Shown here piece after piece: positions 47,101-57,419 of a stretch of 64,000 nt of DNA. This DNA is from Pictodentalium vernedei (Eukaryota; Mollusca; Scaphopoda; Dentaliida; Dentaliidae): NCBI GenBank assembly GCA_031216915.1, contig CM062296.1, positions 792,314,823-792,378,822 of the forward strand, in the 5' to 3' direction. The position numbers and the translations under genes are program-made. Positions within the stretch are counted from its first letter, which is position 1. Each line of letters begins with the position of its first letter. Below the pieces are notes generated by a model that saw only the letters and a list, made by a program, of their open reading frames with translations, did not search any database and was not told the DNA's origin.

Positions 47101-48585
47101 CAACAAATCTAAAAGTGTTATCATACGCAGATGATACGACATCCTGTACCGCCGGTTATAGCCTAGACGTAATTATACCGTCTGTCAATAACGAACTACA
47201 AAACATTTACGACTGGTGCGTAGAAAATAAACTCACCTGAATGAGAAAAAGACCAAATTTATGATATTTCACCCTCGGAACGACCAATATTCGCATTTGG
47301 CAATGACTAAACAAATTATGATCAACAACTCAAATATTGCACACGTCGCAGATGATCAAGAGGAAAGCTCGGTAAAATTCCTTGGAATCCACGTTGACGA
47401 AAATCTAAATTTCAAAAGCCATGTCTCGGTAGTTTGTTCAAAACCTTCCAGAGCATTCTACTGTATAAATAAAGAGAAGAAAACCCTCCCCAGGGAATGC
47501 TTAAACACTTTATACTACTCTCTTATCCATAGCCACATGCTGTATGGTATTCATGCCTGGGGCCACACGGCACCAACAGGAACTATTGTTAAATTACAAA
47601 AGAAAGGTATGCGAATAATATCAAACAAAGAGTATAATGCCCATACCGATCCACTTTTCAGGCTACATCGCATTCTAAAATTCCCTGATCTTTACAAACT
47701 TCATGTATCGTTATTCATGTAAGACTGGTATAACAACAATCTTCCAGAAAGCTTTAATAAAACATTTCCAATATACCAAAATTCCCTAGGCATAAACACA
47801 CGACAATCAGGTAAACTCTACACACTTAAACCAAGAACCCAATTCTCTGCAAATCTCCCAGTTCATACGTTTCCAAGAATATGGAATTCAATAGAGCCAT
47901 CAATTCAAAATTGCTCGAGACAGATATTTAAAAGAATTTTGACAGAGCAATACCTGAACTCCTACCCACCTCATAGTAGCTGCAACAACCCACTTTGTCC
48001 TGACTGTACATCAGAGCTTTGAGTCACACTTCACTAAGTTGACATATCGCAACAAAATTACCACATCTAGAACGCCAGCTCTGTTATCTTATCTCTTATC
48101 TCTTCTCCTCCCGAACTTACTCTAGCCTAGACAGTCCGAAGATTAAAAATTATTCTCTCTCATAAATTTTATGAAAACTACCAAGAGGAAATCGAAATCG
48201 AACAAAACGCTATGGTTTCTTTGAGAAGAAATCGATTAACTGTACTGTTGTTAGGATTGTGCAACGATATACGCTACACTCTTACATCTATGGGAATGGC
48301 GGGAAGGCAGCCACTCAGGCTACGCCATCTCCTTGTAGTACAACCTAGTTTCACACATATGTATGTATACTGTTTTGTATTCATGTATTAATGTCGCTGA
48401 TATTCAACGTCTGTATATGTATATACTAGTGATGTACTACAAAATAAAATTATCTATCTCTCTATCTATCTCTCACTCTCTCCTGTTAGCTTGTGGACCC
48501 GCGGGGCCCTGAAGTCGGGGCCAGTGGCAATTGACCACCCTTGAGCCACGCCTGACTCCACAGACAATTTAATCTAAAAATGGGC
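44191..48585 (+). mobile_element. Second non-LTR retrotransposon, filling the centre of palindrome 2
   Basis: The element occupies the spacer between the two arms. It has a ~400-bp 5' region, a heavily mutated endonuclease-reverse transcriptase ORF related to that at 32,773, and a 3' end with AAATAAAATTATCTATC and a (TATC)n-like tail (about 48,450-48,482). The ~100 bp after the tail (GGACCCGCGGGGCCC) belongs neither to the element nor clearly to the arm. No tandem monomers precede the ORF, in contrast to the first element. Confidence 0.8.
44622..48022 (+). pseudogene. Endonuclease-reverse transcriptase ORF of the second element (decayed)
   Basis: A short frame begins MELDELNFHTFKTRSYNAF at 44,622 and stops after ~43 codons. 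The endonuclease part (45,039-45,963) keeps LTETLN, MGDFNVDLL and VSDHFATF. The reverse transcriptase part (about 46,200-47,240) keeps KVIPIFKSGDQQLFSNYRP, VPQGSILGPLLF and YADDT, so its catalytic box is canonical, unlike the first element. The C-terminal region contains FLGIHVDENLNF and ends with CNNPLCPDC before TGA at 48,020. Stops or shifts are visible near 44,755, 45,095, 45,426, 45,478, 45,963, 46,205, 46,467, 46,885, 47,238 and 47,720. It is the same family type as the first element but an older copy with a different 3' tail. Confidence 0.88.
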
Positions 48586-48589
48586 GATA

Positions 48590-49290
48590 GTAGTACGTCT
48601 CCCACGTTTCAGGTATATGTTGGATGACCCCGGATGTGAGGTCATGTCCCGTGATCCAGTGGCGCCATGTTGTGTTGTCATGGTAACCGGCGTGAGCGGC
48701 TATGTTGTGACGTCACCACCATAATGATACGTGGTGTTAGTGCGCATGCACTACGCGTGTTGTTAGGGTGATACGTGTTTCCGTCGTCCATTTTGTATAC
48801 TGGGGACCGCCATCTTGGTTTCTGTGGTAGCACGTGGTTACTATGTTACCCGAAGGCCTACAACAAGACGAGGGTACGTTCGGAGGGTATGTTCCTTCGT
48901 ACAAGAGTAAATCTAATTTCCACAAACAACCGACAATCCCTCCAAATCACCAAAAACGACTTTATTTACTGCGGATTCTTCAGGAATCCTACGTATAATA
49001 GTAGCACGCAGTGCTACAGGGTGCGTTTGATTTTATAAGAGTCAATATAATTACCCAAAACAACCCGACAAGATGTACTAATTTGAATTCTTTCAGAATC
49101 CTCGGTTTCTACCTATGTGCCTACAATCTATGTTATGACTTCTCCCATCTACTTATAAAGTATTCCGACTTCCATGGATGTGTTTATGTCATGTGTACAC
49201 ATTACAGGTAGCACATAGGCACATGCTGGATGTGCTGATGTATGCGTATGTGAAAATGCACAATGTGACACATTGTGCACTAGCACATTG
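48590..49290. repeat. Right arm of the second palindrome
   Basis: Pairs with 43,275-44,190. Contains GATACGTGTTTCCGTCGTCC and CATTTTGTATACTGG, which also occur (diverged) in the first palindrome near 5,060 and 22,600. Confidence 0.85.
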
Positions 49291-49299
49291 GCACATAAG

Positions 49300-50335
49300 G
49301 GTTTTTGAGGATACCTATGACGTGGTATTGTATTATTTCGAGGATACCTTTTATAGGATACTTATCTGAGGATATCTATTGGAAGATAGTTATGGATACT
49401 ATTACGTGTTTGGCCCGCCATTCTAGGCCATCCCGAGACATACCAAATTCCCCTTATAAGCTATCGAGCAAATACTTGAAAGTCATTTCTCGAACGGCTC
49501 GAATCCCATCGAGCGAATGAGCTATAGAGCAATTGCTCGAACGAGTGACCCCCACGTACGACTTTTGCCCCCATTTCGGTATTTGAGGATATCTTTGACA
49601 CTGCAATATATCAATTGATAATACCTTTTGAGGATACCATTTGGAGAATCCTTTCTTTGTCGTATGAGACCATGAGGGCCCCGAGAAAATCCCTCAATGA
49701 TGTCTAATTTACGACCCCTCTTAACCTCATTTCGGTTTTGGAGGATACCTATGACACGGCAATATATCAACTGAGGCCATACAACTAGCGATGGACTACG
49801 TACGGGCTTGATTGGTTCCATGTTATAACAGCGCCGAATTCCCTATACAATTCGACTGGTGGCTTGAGAGCTTGAGCTAATGCATCAAAATCGAATGGGT
49901 TATGGAATAAACTGCAATGGGTAATGGACGGATCTCTGTGGGAACCGTTCCGTATTCTATTCTGCTGAAGGCGTAGATTCCAGAAATAATGACCGGAAAT
50001 TACTGTGAATATTTCCGAGATGACGCAAATGCTGGAGTAAAGGACCCAGTCACAAATAAAACTAATAAACAGAGTTGTCCTTTTCGTTCGATTCGATATT
50101 CAGTTCGATATCGAATACCGTTAAATTTCTCTACCCAGAAATTTCCGACTGGCATGGCCCTGAGAGAGGGTGATTTACCTCAAACGGATTTTGCGAATAC
50201 CCTGCTTGTTTCAATTCGAGATTTCTTTCTGCCTGGAAAATTCCGACTGACATGGCCCTAAGAGAGGGTGATTTACCTCACACAGATTTTGCAGTCAAGT
50301 AAAATAGTCCGTCAACGATTTCCGTTCGGCAAATA
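49300..50335. repeat. Degenerate direct repeats, no gene
   Basis: GAGGATACCTATGAC-type motifs recur near 49,310, 49,575 and 49,740. Two ~70-bp direct repeats with CATGGCCCTGAGAGAGGGTG occur at 50,133-50,200 and 50,222-50,296. 50,295-50,335 and 50,650-50,760 match 25,400-25,560 of the palindrome arm, so a piece of arm sequence lies here. Confidence 0.7.
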
Positions 50336-50649
50336 CAGTTAAAACTAGAAGTCCTGTCATGAAATGCGCACAAATAGCACGTTGATATGCGCGTTAATGT
50401 ACGCGTTATGGCCCAAGCAAAGCTATCTAATTCTGTACATATGGCCTGTGCACAAGCAATGTTTCAGCCAATGGACCTCCGGGTAACCCGGAGGTCCATT
50501 GGCAGAAACACTGCATGTGTTTTCTATGAGTAACCAAGAGAACCTGTCGTGCATTGGATGCCATTCGATATGGCAATTGCGCGCAATTCCAACGCGCAAT
50601 TAAGCCCAGATAAGCGCACTATTCGTGACAGGACTTCTAGTTTTAACTG
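50336..50649. mobile_element. 314-bp TA-flanked foldback MITE with empty site elsewhere in the window
   Basis: Ends CAGTTAAAACTAGAAGTCCT and complement, flanked by TA at 50,334-50,335 and 50,650-50,651. The palindrome arm at about 25,430 carries the same flanking sequence without the element. It contains the same CCGGGT/ACCCGG hairpin as the MITE at 42,193, although the terminal repeats differ. Related single ends occur near 6,049 and 7,511. Confidence 0.85.
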
Positions 50650-51033
50650 TATGTGCGAAACAGATTTTCATTTTCCACATGGTTTAGTGTTGCTGTAGAT
50701 GGGGATTACATAGGACAGGCGTGTAATAAATGTTTTTCCTTGAATAGAACAAGACAAATCTGCAATTCTAAAGCACCTTGTTCCACTCTGGGAGCGAAAT
50801 ATTATGTCAGCACTATTGATCATCATATTCCGATTTACGATATGTTGTCCACTCTCGCTCTTAGTGATACCTAGAATCAATTGCAATTTTGTCACCCCCA
50901 CCCATTTGCCTCGAGATGCTTCCGGTGCACTTGCTGCTCAGTCAGGGCTGTGTACCTCTGTGATTCACCTTTTGCATAAAAAGTTAAACATGTGACTGGT
51001 AACTATGACCGAAAAAAAAGAAACCCACATTGT

Positions 51034-51290
51034 TTAAATGCAATTTCGTTGGTAAAAATCATATTGCTTGTCGGGTTTATACGACGTCGGTGTATCGAGC
51101 GCACCCACAGACTGTAAATAGCATTTCTTGTTTGACAGTTGGAAGTCGAAACTGACGCACGTGAAGCCAGCTGCATCACTGCAGAGTCGGGCACATTCAT
51201 CAACCGCCTTGACCTTTTTTGTTACTTCATTATAGCCATATATTGCGTGGTCTTTGAAAGCTTGAAAGGTTTTGCCATACTTGACGCAAC
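51034..51290 (-). CDS. Terminal coding exon with a PAN/Apple domain
   Basis: On the minus strand a splice acceptor (TCTATTTCAG, 51,300-51,291) is followed by an open frame of 84 codons ending in TAA (51,036-51,034). The peptide begins CVKYGKTFQAF, continues VDECARLCSDAAGFTCVSFD, NKKCYLQSVG, and ends YDFYQRNCI. The cysteine spacing (C1, C33, C37, C45, C57, C83), the CVSFDF core and the closing YDxYxRxC are those of PAN/Apple modules, which mediate protein or glycan contacts in secreted and cell-surface proteins. The exon starts two bases into a codon (phase 1), as usual for extracellular modules. It lacks an internal ATG start in this frame, so it must be joined to upstream exons at higher coordinates. 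I see no clear AATAAA soon after the stop. The EGF-like exon at 63,869-63,997 could belong to the same gene. Confidence 0.8.
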
Positions 51291-51300
51291 CTGAAATAGA

Positions 51301-51733
51301 AAAGTAAATATGAGATGAAAAAGCTTATGCAAATACGGAAACCGAGGTATGGACAGTGTCGTATTAACCCATGGAAGGGCCTCTAGGCTTTTATGCCCCC
51401 TCCGGCACTTCAATCTTTCCACTCCCCTACAGCTGACAGCTTGACCCTGGTAGGGTACGCCCTATGCCGCAAGACATAGACCTATATCCATTTTGCGGGT
51501 CTCCAAATACATATGTACATGTATCGCTACGGCGCAGAGTGCAAAGTACCTTTAACCATTGGAGCCCCTAGGCGCTGGTAACAGTGCCTCAGCAAAAAAA
51601 GACAAAAACCAAAAAAAAAAAAAATGGCGGACCCCTGTCCCTGCGGGCCCCTAGGCTTCATCATAGTCAGCTTTATGAATAATACGGCCCTGGGTATGGA
51701 TAGCGTTGTCTGGTGCGGAGGCAAGAACCAGAA
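51301..51733. other. Intron-like sequence with diverged direct repeats
   Basis: A motif around AGGGCCTCTAGGC / GGAGCCCCTAGGC / CGGGCCCCTAGGC recurs at about 51,372, 51,562 and 51,646, together with GTATGGACAG / GTATGGATAG. It is a degenerate repeat family of unknown type. If the PAN exon is real, this is intron. Confidence 0.5.
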
Positions 51734-51822
51734 TATCCGACGGAAATTATTAATTCAAATCTTCACCACGTGACACAAATGGGCACGTGGTGGTACTTCT
51801 CATCACTATTTTTTGTCGGATA
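51734..51822. repeat. 89-bp hairpin (TATCCGAC ends)
   Basis: TATCCGAC at the left and GTCGGATA at the right, with an inner CACCACGTG ... CACGTGGTG stem. Confidence 0.7.
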
Positions 51823-52267
51823 TGTTATAGTCTCAGTTTCTCGTTTTAACCATCTGGACACGGGTGTCAAAATACCAAAAGTTCAAGTAGCAACCTTTGT
51901 CCAATAATGTTACTAAGCCTTTAACCAATTCATTCTGGTTTGACAGAGCTCAATGAGCTCTATGAAATACGACTGAATTGCTTAAATTCCTAGCTGCATT
52001 CAGTGCCGTAATAGCAATACAGGGGGCCCTTAGGACACATACTGTAATTATTCAGTACATTATAATGTTAAATTTTAGCACACTGACTGGGTACAAACAT
52101 TCTATTCAGTGTAATATCTATCCGGCAATGACTTGCATAATTAGTTCTAGTGATGGCTAGTGGTTACAGTATGGCCGTCGTGAACTGGTTACTTTCCACG
52201 GGTGGGCAATATTTCCGCGGACGCAATAATTTTAGATTCCAAACACTAATTTTTGGAGTAATAGTCA

Positions 52268-52324
52268 AAAATTTAATTAATGAAGCACCGGGTACAACCC
52301 GGTGCTTCATTAATGAAAAAATTT
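52268..52324. repeat. 57-bp hairpin with CCGGGT/ACCCGG apex
   Basis: TTAATGAAGCACCGGGT-ACA-ACCCGGTGCTTCATTAA is a perfect stem extended by AAATTT on both sides. The rest of 51,823-53,100 shows no recognised feature apart from AT-rich open frames without support. Confidence 0.85.
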
Positions 52325-53109
52325 CCCGGTGGTGATTTTCCGTCGCTCTTTCGGTCGTTTTTGTGTTCGTTCCTTCGTTAGTTGGTCAGCACCTTAACCG
52401 AGAAGGAGTCATGTTGGCATTGGTTGTTTCGGATACTACTTGGACGTTTTGATTTAACAACTTGTACAGAATGCATCCACATTTGTAAATGAATTAAACT
52501 TAAAGTTGTTTCGTCATTTGAACTACTGTCTCTTTTTGTCATGTGCCACGTACACAGCCTCGTAACTGGTTTCAGAGAATATCGCCCCAATTCTTTACGC
52601 ATGCTGGTATTGAAGCTTCCAACCTCAGTGTTTCAACTACGACACTGTTTTGAGACACAATAATGATTTTTCCCAAAATGTTGGCAATTGTTATGGGCCC
52701 TTTGGAGACGCCCTAACCTCGTTGTATGGCGTTACGCCACTGGTTGCATTATGGGAATATTCACTTATTGAAATTTTTATATTTCGACATCAATGTGCAG
52801 AAAGTCAACATTGGATGTGCCCCCTACTTCCACACAGATATTATTATATTTGAAAAAATATCGTTATAGAGAAGATGTAGTTTTGTTTCTCAATTGATAA
52901 CTGGCGTCTGCCTTTTTAACCAACCATCGTGCGGGGAATAATCTTTTCCCGCGTTTCACGAGTATAGCGGGAAAACATTGTCTGGGAGTAACGGTAAAAT
53001 TATTTCGCGGGGAAAGTGTATCATGGGAGAGAGATTTCGCCAATGTACAGACGAGTTTTGAAGGAAAGAGGGGAGATAATTTTGTCGATATATTGAATCA
53101 GTTCCAGCA

Positions 53110-53462
53110 GAACCCCCGCAATTGCACATCAAATTTTCTTTTCAACAGTATAAACGGGTAACCATGTAGATAAATTATTTGGTAAAGCATCCTCTTCAAG
53201 ATCTCGTTTTGAATGGAGTGAGGTCCGACACTCCCTCTCTTGGGTCGAACCGCAACATAGTTTCGGATGCAGGTTTCGGATGCGGATTTCCAGAATGAAT
53301 GTTTCAGATATTTTTATCTCTGGTTTTTCCTGACCGGTTCAGTCGTCCATGCCAGAGAGCTGATTGTAGAATCTACTGTATTATCTTGTTGTGTTCAAGC
53401 TGAGATATCAACCACACAATAAAGTCACCATCGTCCATTGCGACACGGCTTGCTAGTCTGCA
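53110..53462 (+). other. Relative of the poly(A) retrocopy at 12,962 (possible source or older copy)
   Basis: About 350 bp aligned with 12,975-13,291: shared TTTCTTTTCAACA, TGGAGTGAGGTCCGA, CATAGTTTCGGATGCAGG, GGTTCAGTCGTCCATG and ACACAATAAAGTCACC. It has no A-tail and no evident target duplication. A 15-base duplication of TTTCGGATGC context is present. It could be the 3' end of a genuine transcript on the plus strand or an old retrocopy. Confidence 0.6.
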
Positions 53463-53763
53463 AATGAATTTGTTTGGTTGTAATTTACAGTCAGTATTAG
53501 ACGAAAATAGTCCTACGAAATAATATTCTGCACCCCTCGCACCTGCCCATTAAATCTAAGCCACATCATGAGGAATACCTCTTTTTAAAATAGTTTACTT
53601 CCTCACTCAGCACGAGTATCGGGCGACACTAACAAAAACGAAAAAAAGAGAAAAATAGACACCTTTTTTAACCCCCTCATTTGTCCGCTCATAAAATCTG
53701 CTTTGTATGCAGTAGGGGGGGGGGGGGGGGGTGGGGGGCTTTGTGAATAGCGCTAGCTGTACT

Positions 53764-53876
53764 GACGTGAAAACCGTTACTTATTCCCAGTTATCTTATT
53801 CGATATTCATTTCAACCGATATCGGTTGATAACCAATTTCGAATAAGGAACCGGGAATAAGGAATGGTGGTTACGT
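53764..53876. mobile_element. 113-bp foldback MITE (GACGTGAAAACCGTTA ends)
   Basis: Arms contain TTATTCCCAGTTATCTTATT and GAATAAGGAACCGGGAATAA and meet at an ACCGATATCGGT palindrome. A G-run precedes it at about 53,715-53,740. Confidence 0.8.
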
Positions 53877-54165
53877 CCCGCAAGCTGTTGTGTTTCCATA
53901 TTGATAGTAGGTAAGTGGTTGATAATTCTGTGACGTCATGTCAGATAATTAACGTTTTTTTCTAGGGATTTAGTAACAAACGATATCTTGATCAAAGGAA
54001 GTCTTTATTTATAAAGGATTTTTTTTTATAGAGAAAGAGTTTTGTGCATGTTGTGTTGTCAGCTTATTCATTGAATAAAAAAAAGATCATTAGGTACTTT
54101 TTCACAGAAAACAATGAAAGTTATTATTGTTTGTTTCTCAGTTCGTTGGAGTGTAATGGCGTTTG

Positions 54166-54683
54166 GGGACGTGACAACCGTTATTTATTTCTAGTTCCTC
54201 ATTCGACTTCGTTATCAACCGATAAAATCGGTTGGTATGGCCTAAAAAGTTAAAATCTGTTTCCCAGGCCCTGCCACGTGGACATTTTGGCTGTCGCATG
54301 CTCTCTTTTAATAACCAATGCAAACTTAAAAAAAATAATAATTAAATGCTTTATGTCTGATATTTTACCCAAGTTAATAAATTTGTCTCTTGAGTGCAAC
54401 ACGACTTTCCAGTGCTGTTTGCATCGCAAAGCCTTCTTGCACTTAAGGGACGAAATGCGCCACGGCCCATGCTATTCTGTAGATTATGAGGCCTAAAAGA
54501 CAAAACAAAAACGAACATGAACTTTTGATGGCAAAGAAATAACTGCAAAAATAACAAAAAAAATTAAAAACCTCCCGTCCACACGCAGTTATACAAAAAA
54601 TGGACTGCGAGACAGAAGATCTACTTTATGGGGCCTATGAATCTTGAATAAGGAACTGGGAATAAGTTACGTTTGTTACGCCC
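54166..54683. mobile_element. ~518-bp longer relative of the 53.8-kb MITE
   Basis: Ends match the 113-bp element: GGACGTGACAACCGTTATTT on the left and complement of GGAACTGGGAATAAGTTACG on the right. The interior is AT-rich and reappears inverted at 55,757-56,160. The short element may be a deletion product of the long one. Confidence 0.7.
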
Positions 54684-54789
54684 GTTAACTTCTTCAGCAG
54701 TCAGAGTGATGTCAGACAGTTTTGCGGGTGGATAAATACAGATTATCATGATAATGTGCATTTCCTGTGATTTGTTTCAGATTCGAAGT

Positions 54790-54826
54790 GGTGTCCAGAA
54801 TGGGACGAAATCCCATTCTGGACACC
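54790..54826. repeat. 37-bp perfect hairpin
   Basis: GGTGTCCAGAATGGGA-CGAAA-TCCCATTCTGGACACC: 16-bp perfect stem, 5-base loop. It is not followed by a T-run, so not terminator-like. Confidence 0.85.
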
Positions 54827-55404
54827 CCCGAGAATTTGATGCAAATCCCAGGACATGCACTTTATCATGTCACATAAACAGATTAAATCTTAAATTATTA
54901 ACACAGCTTTGGGCGAGAAAAACAATATTTTATGGAACTATATTATTGTGCACTTTAACAAACAATGAGTAACGCCGTCACTGCAATTTGTCAAAAGTTG
55001 CGTTGAAAATTATTCACTCTCAATGCCACATCCTATGATGATACGCTTGAATTTAAAAGTGGGTAATATTTAATTGTTCAGTTTCTATTTATCAGGTGGA
55101 GGGGGTGGGGGGGGGGGGGGGGGGCATTGGCTATTAATAGTTCTGTGGCTAATTGTAAGGAATTTTGTTATGTTTTGTTGTTAGCGGTCAGCTGAGTAGA
55201 TCACTGAAACGCACATAGAATGTATTCATGCACCTGTTATGATAGCCCGTTGCGTTCCCGGAAACGAGTCGTCTATATGATACGGAATCAGAATGAGTCG
55301 TCTATAAGATACGGAATCGGAACACATTATGTGATACATACCGTTTTTCGTGTTTTTCAGACCAAAATCAGTATGATTGTTAGATAAAACTGGATTATTT
55401 AGAG

Positions 55405-55590
55405 AAAACTACTGAGCAGCGGCGGTGACAAACTGTCGCATTCCCCAACTTGCTAACCCGGTCCTATCAAGGTTGTATCGGTTAAAGGCAAGTGTATCGT
55501 CATTGTGCCATACGGCTTAATACATAGCGTTTTCGCCCCGCCCCTCCCCCCAATGTTTAGTCCGATGCTTTTACCAAGGAGTCACCGTGC
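55405..55590 (-). mobile_element. tRNA-derived SINE (family S1), copy E, old fragment
   Basis: Recognised from the internal order GCAGCGGCGGTGACAAACTG, GGTTAAAGGCAAGTGTA, CATACGGCTTAATACATAGC and GGAGTCACCGTGCTCCC. Boxes and tail are decayed. Confidence 0.65.
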
Positions 55591-55756
55591 TCCCATAAAA
55601 CTGGTTATGACTGACAAACAAATTGACCTGTATGTTTGCAAGGTAAGAAATATATCTCTCATGACCTTCTTAGTAGATAAAAAAAATATTTTTGTTTCAT
55701 ACCTATTTATCAATAACATTGTCTGTGACAATAAGGGATAAGTTAGTTAATAGATC

Positions 55757-56160
55757 AACATTAGGCCCCACAAAGTTGATCTTATGTTTCTCAGGCCATT
55801 TTTGGGGCGGTTTTTTATTTTATTTTTATAAATATTTCTTTGCCATTCAAAGTTCATGTTCTTGGTTTGTTTTTTGTTTTGGGCCTCATTGTCTACAGAT
55901 TAGCATGAGTGGTAGTGTATTTCGTCCCTTGAATGCAAGAAAGTTTTGCAATGCTAAAGCATTGCAAAGCCGTGGTGCACCCCAGGGATACATTTATCAG
56001 TTTTATTAACTTGTGTATAATATCAGACATGAACCATTCAATCATTATTTTTTTTTTTTCAAGTTTGCATTGATTTTAAAAGATTGCTCGGCAGCCAAAA
56101 GGACCATTTGGGAGGGCCCGAGGAACAGATTGTAACTTTTTTAGGCCTTAGGGTCATTTG
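55757..56160. repeat. Inverted copy of the 54.23-54.63 kb interior
   Basis: The complement of GAACATGAACTTTTGATGGCAAAGAAATA (54,510 region) appears here as TTTCTTTGCCATTCAAAGTT (55,838). Both sides also share ATTTCGTCCC / GGGACGAAAT and AGGCCT borders. The pair forms an inverted repeat with a 1.1-kb spacer. Confidence 0.7.
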
Positions 56161-56297
56161 TTTTGTCATGGCTAACAATTTTCGTTATTAGAAGAGATTT
56201 ACGGGAAATGTTAACCCCTTTAATTTTCTTAAGCTGTCAGTGAATTGAACACTTAGTGTGTATGAATTTCACATACAAATTGTGCGTTGAAACCCAT

Positions 56298-56538
56298 TTA
56301 ACCCTTTCCTAACCTGAAAAGCAGACAACACTTGCAAACAAAATTCTTGAATAACCAATTTTGTTCATTTTTTGTCTCAAAAACATAGGTTATGACCCCT
56401 CATTGGAACGAGCTCGTTCCAGTGAGGGGTCAAGACCTATGTTTTTTTAGACAAAAAATGAAAAAATAATGACAATTAATTGGCGATTTTTGTGAATAGC
56501 GCTGGTCGGTTTTGGCCGTTACGTTCGGTAAAGGGTTA
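56298..56538. mobile_element. piggyBac-like MITE (family M), copy 5
   Basis: TTAA at both borders; CTTTCCTAACCTGAAAAGC on the left and CGTTACGTTCGGTAAAGGG on the right. The neighbouring direct repeat (56,667 onward) lacks it. Confidence 0.85.
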
Positions 56539-56886
56539 AAAATAAGACAACAACGTTTTCATCGTCTTTTGATGCTATGTAACTATTTTTCTGTCCATTG
56601 TACCAACAGTTTGCGCATCGCCATATATAATACAGACACTGTCCACTGAATTAATATAAAAGTCTAGGAATTGAACAGTAAGTGTGTATGAATTTCATAT
56701 AAAAATTGGAATTTCGAAACGTTAATGCATTTGTATCATCGATGTGTGAATAATTTCACAAATGTCATGCATTTTCTTTTTGAGTAGCATAAAAATACAG
56801 AAGCTGCATGGCTTTTCTCCATCTTTTGATGCTATGTAACTATCTGTTCATTATCTCAACAGTTTACGCATCGTGACATATATATA

Positions 56887-56970
56887 GAATATACCCATAG
56901 TAGCTTGGTGTACCAAATGTTCACCACGAGTGGTGAACATTTGGTACACCAAGCTACTATTGGTATATTT
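56887..56970. repeat. 84-bp hairpin with 30-bp perfect stem
   Basis: TAGTAGCTTGGTGTACCAAA continues to TGTTCACCAC, then a GAG loop and an exact complement. The size and pairing would also fit a small-RNA precursor. Confidence 0.85.
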
Positions 56971-57276
56971 TATTTATACCATGATCGTCATATTATTTTA
57001 GAGTCGCTATTATGTTTTCTCGATTTTACTGAGCAGCAGCCGTGTATACGTGCGAATTTATTTTTGTTTACAAGAGCATCGGTGGGCGGTACTTTTGCTG
57101 TCAATTGTATCGCCTAAACGAAGTGGAATAATAATAACATAATAACATACTATTTCGAGTTGTTATGGATGCTTTATTTAAACGAGACAATGCATGTTTG
57201 TTAATGTTTGGTGTCTTATGAGGTAAACCCGTTTAAAAACGTAATAAATAATTTCCACTTTCATTTCACTCTTTAC

Positions 57277-57419
57277 AAGGCGACGTGCGATAAATTTAGA
57301 CAAGTTCCCATTCCGGTCGACGTCACCAAAGGTCAGCTTGGATGTAGTTCCGCTGTAGGTGTACATTTTAGGTACTGAAATCCCATTGATAGTGTGTTCA
57401 CCAAGGTCGGTGTATAAAG
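57277..57419 (-). CDS. Possible internal exon, unrecognised
   Basis: On the minus strand an AG (57,421-57,420) precedes 47 open codons that start LYTDLGEHTINGISVPK, continue YTYSGTTSKLTFGDVDRNGN and end FIARRL before GTAAAGAG (57,276 onward). The DVDRNGNLS stretch resembles the start of an EF-hand or FG-GAP calcium loop but lacks the closing acidic residue. The upstream polypyrimidine tract is poor and the end phase (0) differs from the PAN and EGF exons. Listed as a weak candidate only. Confidence 0.25.

Noticed and set aside
52378-52602. 74-codon minus-strand frame (MRKELGRYSLKPVTRL...).
   Set aside because: No domain, no convincing splice sites, ordinary AT-rich composition.
54790-54826. 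Perfect hairpin as a rho-independent terminator.
   Set aside because: Eukaryotic context and no following T-run.
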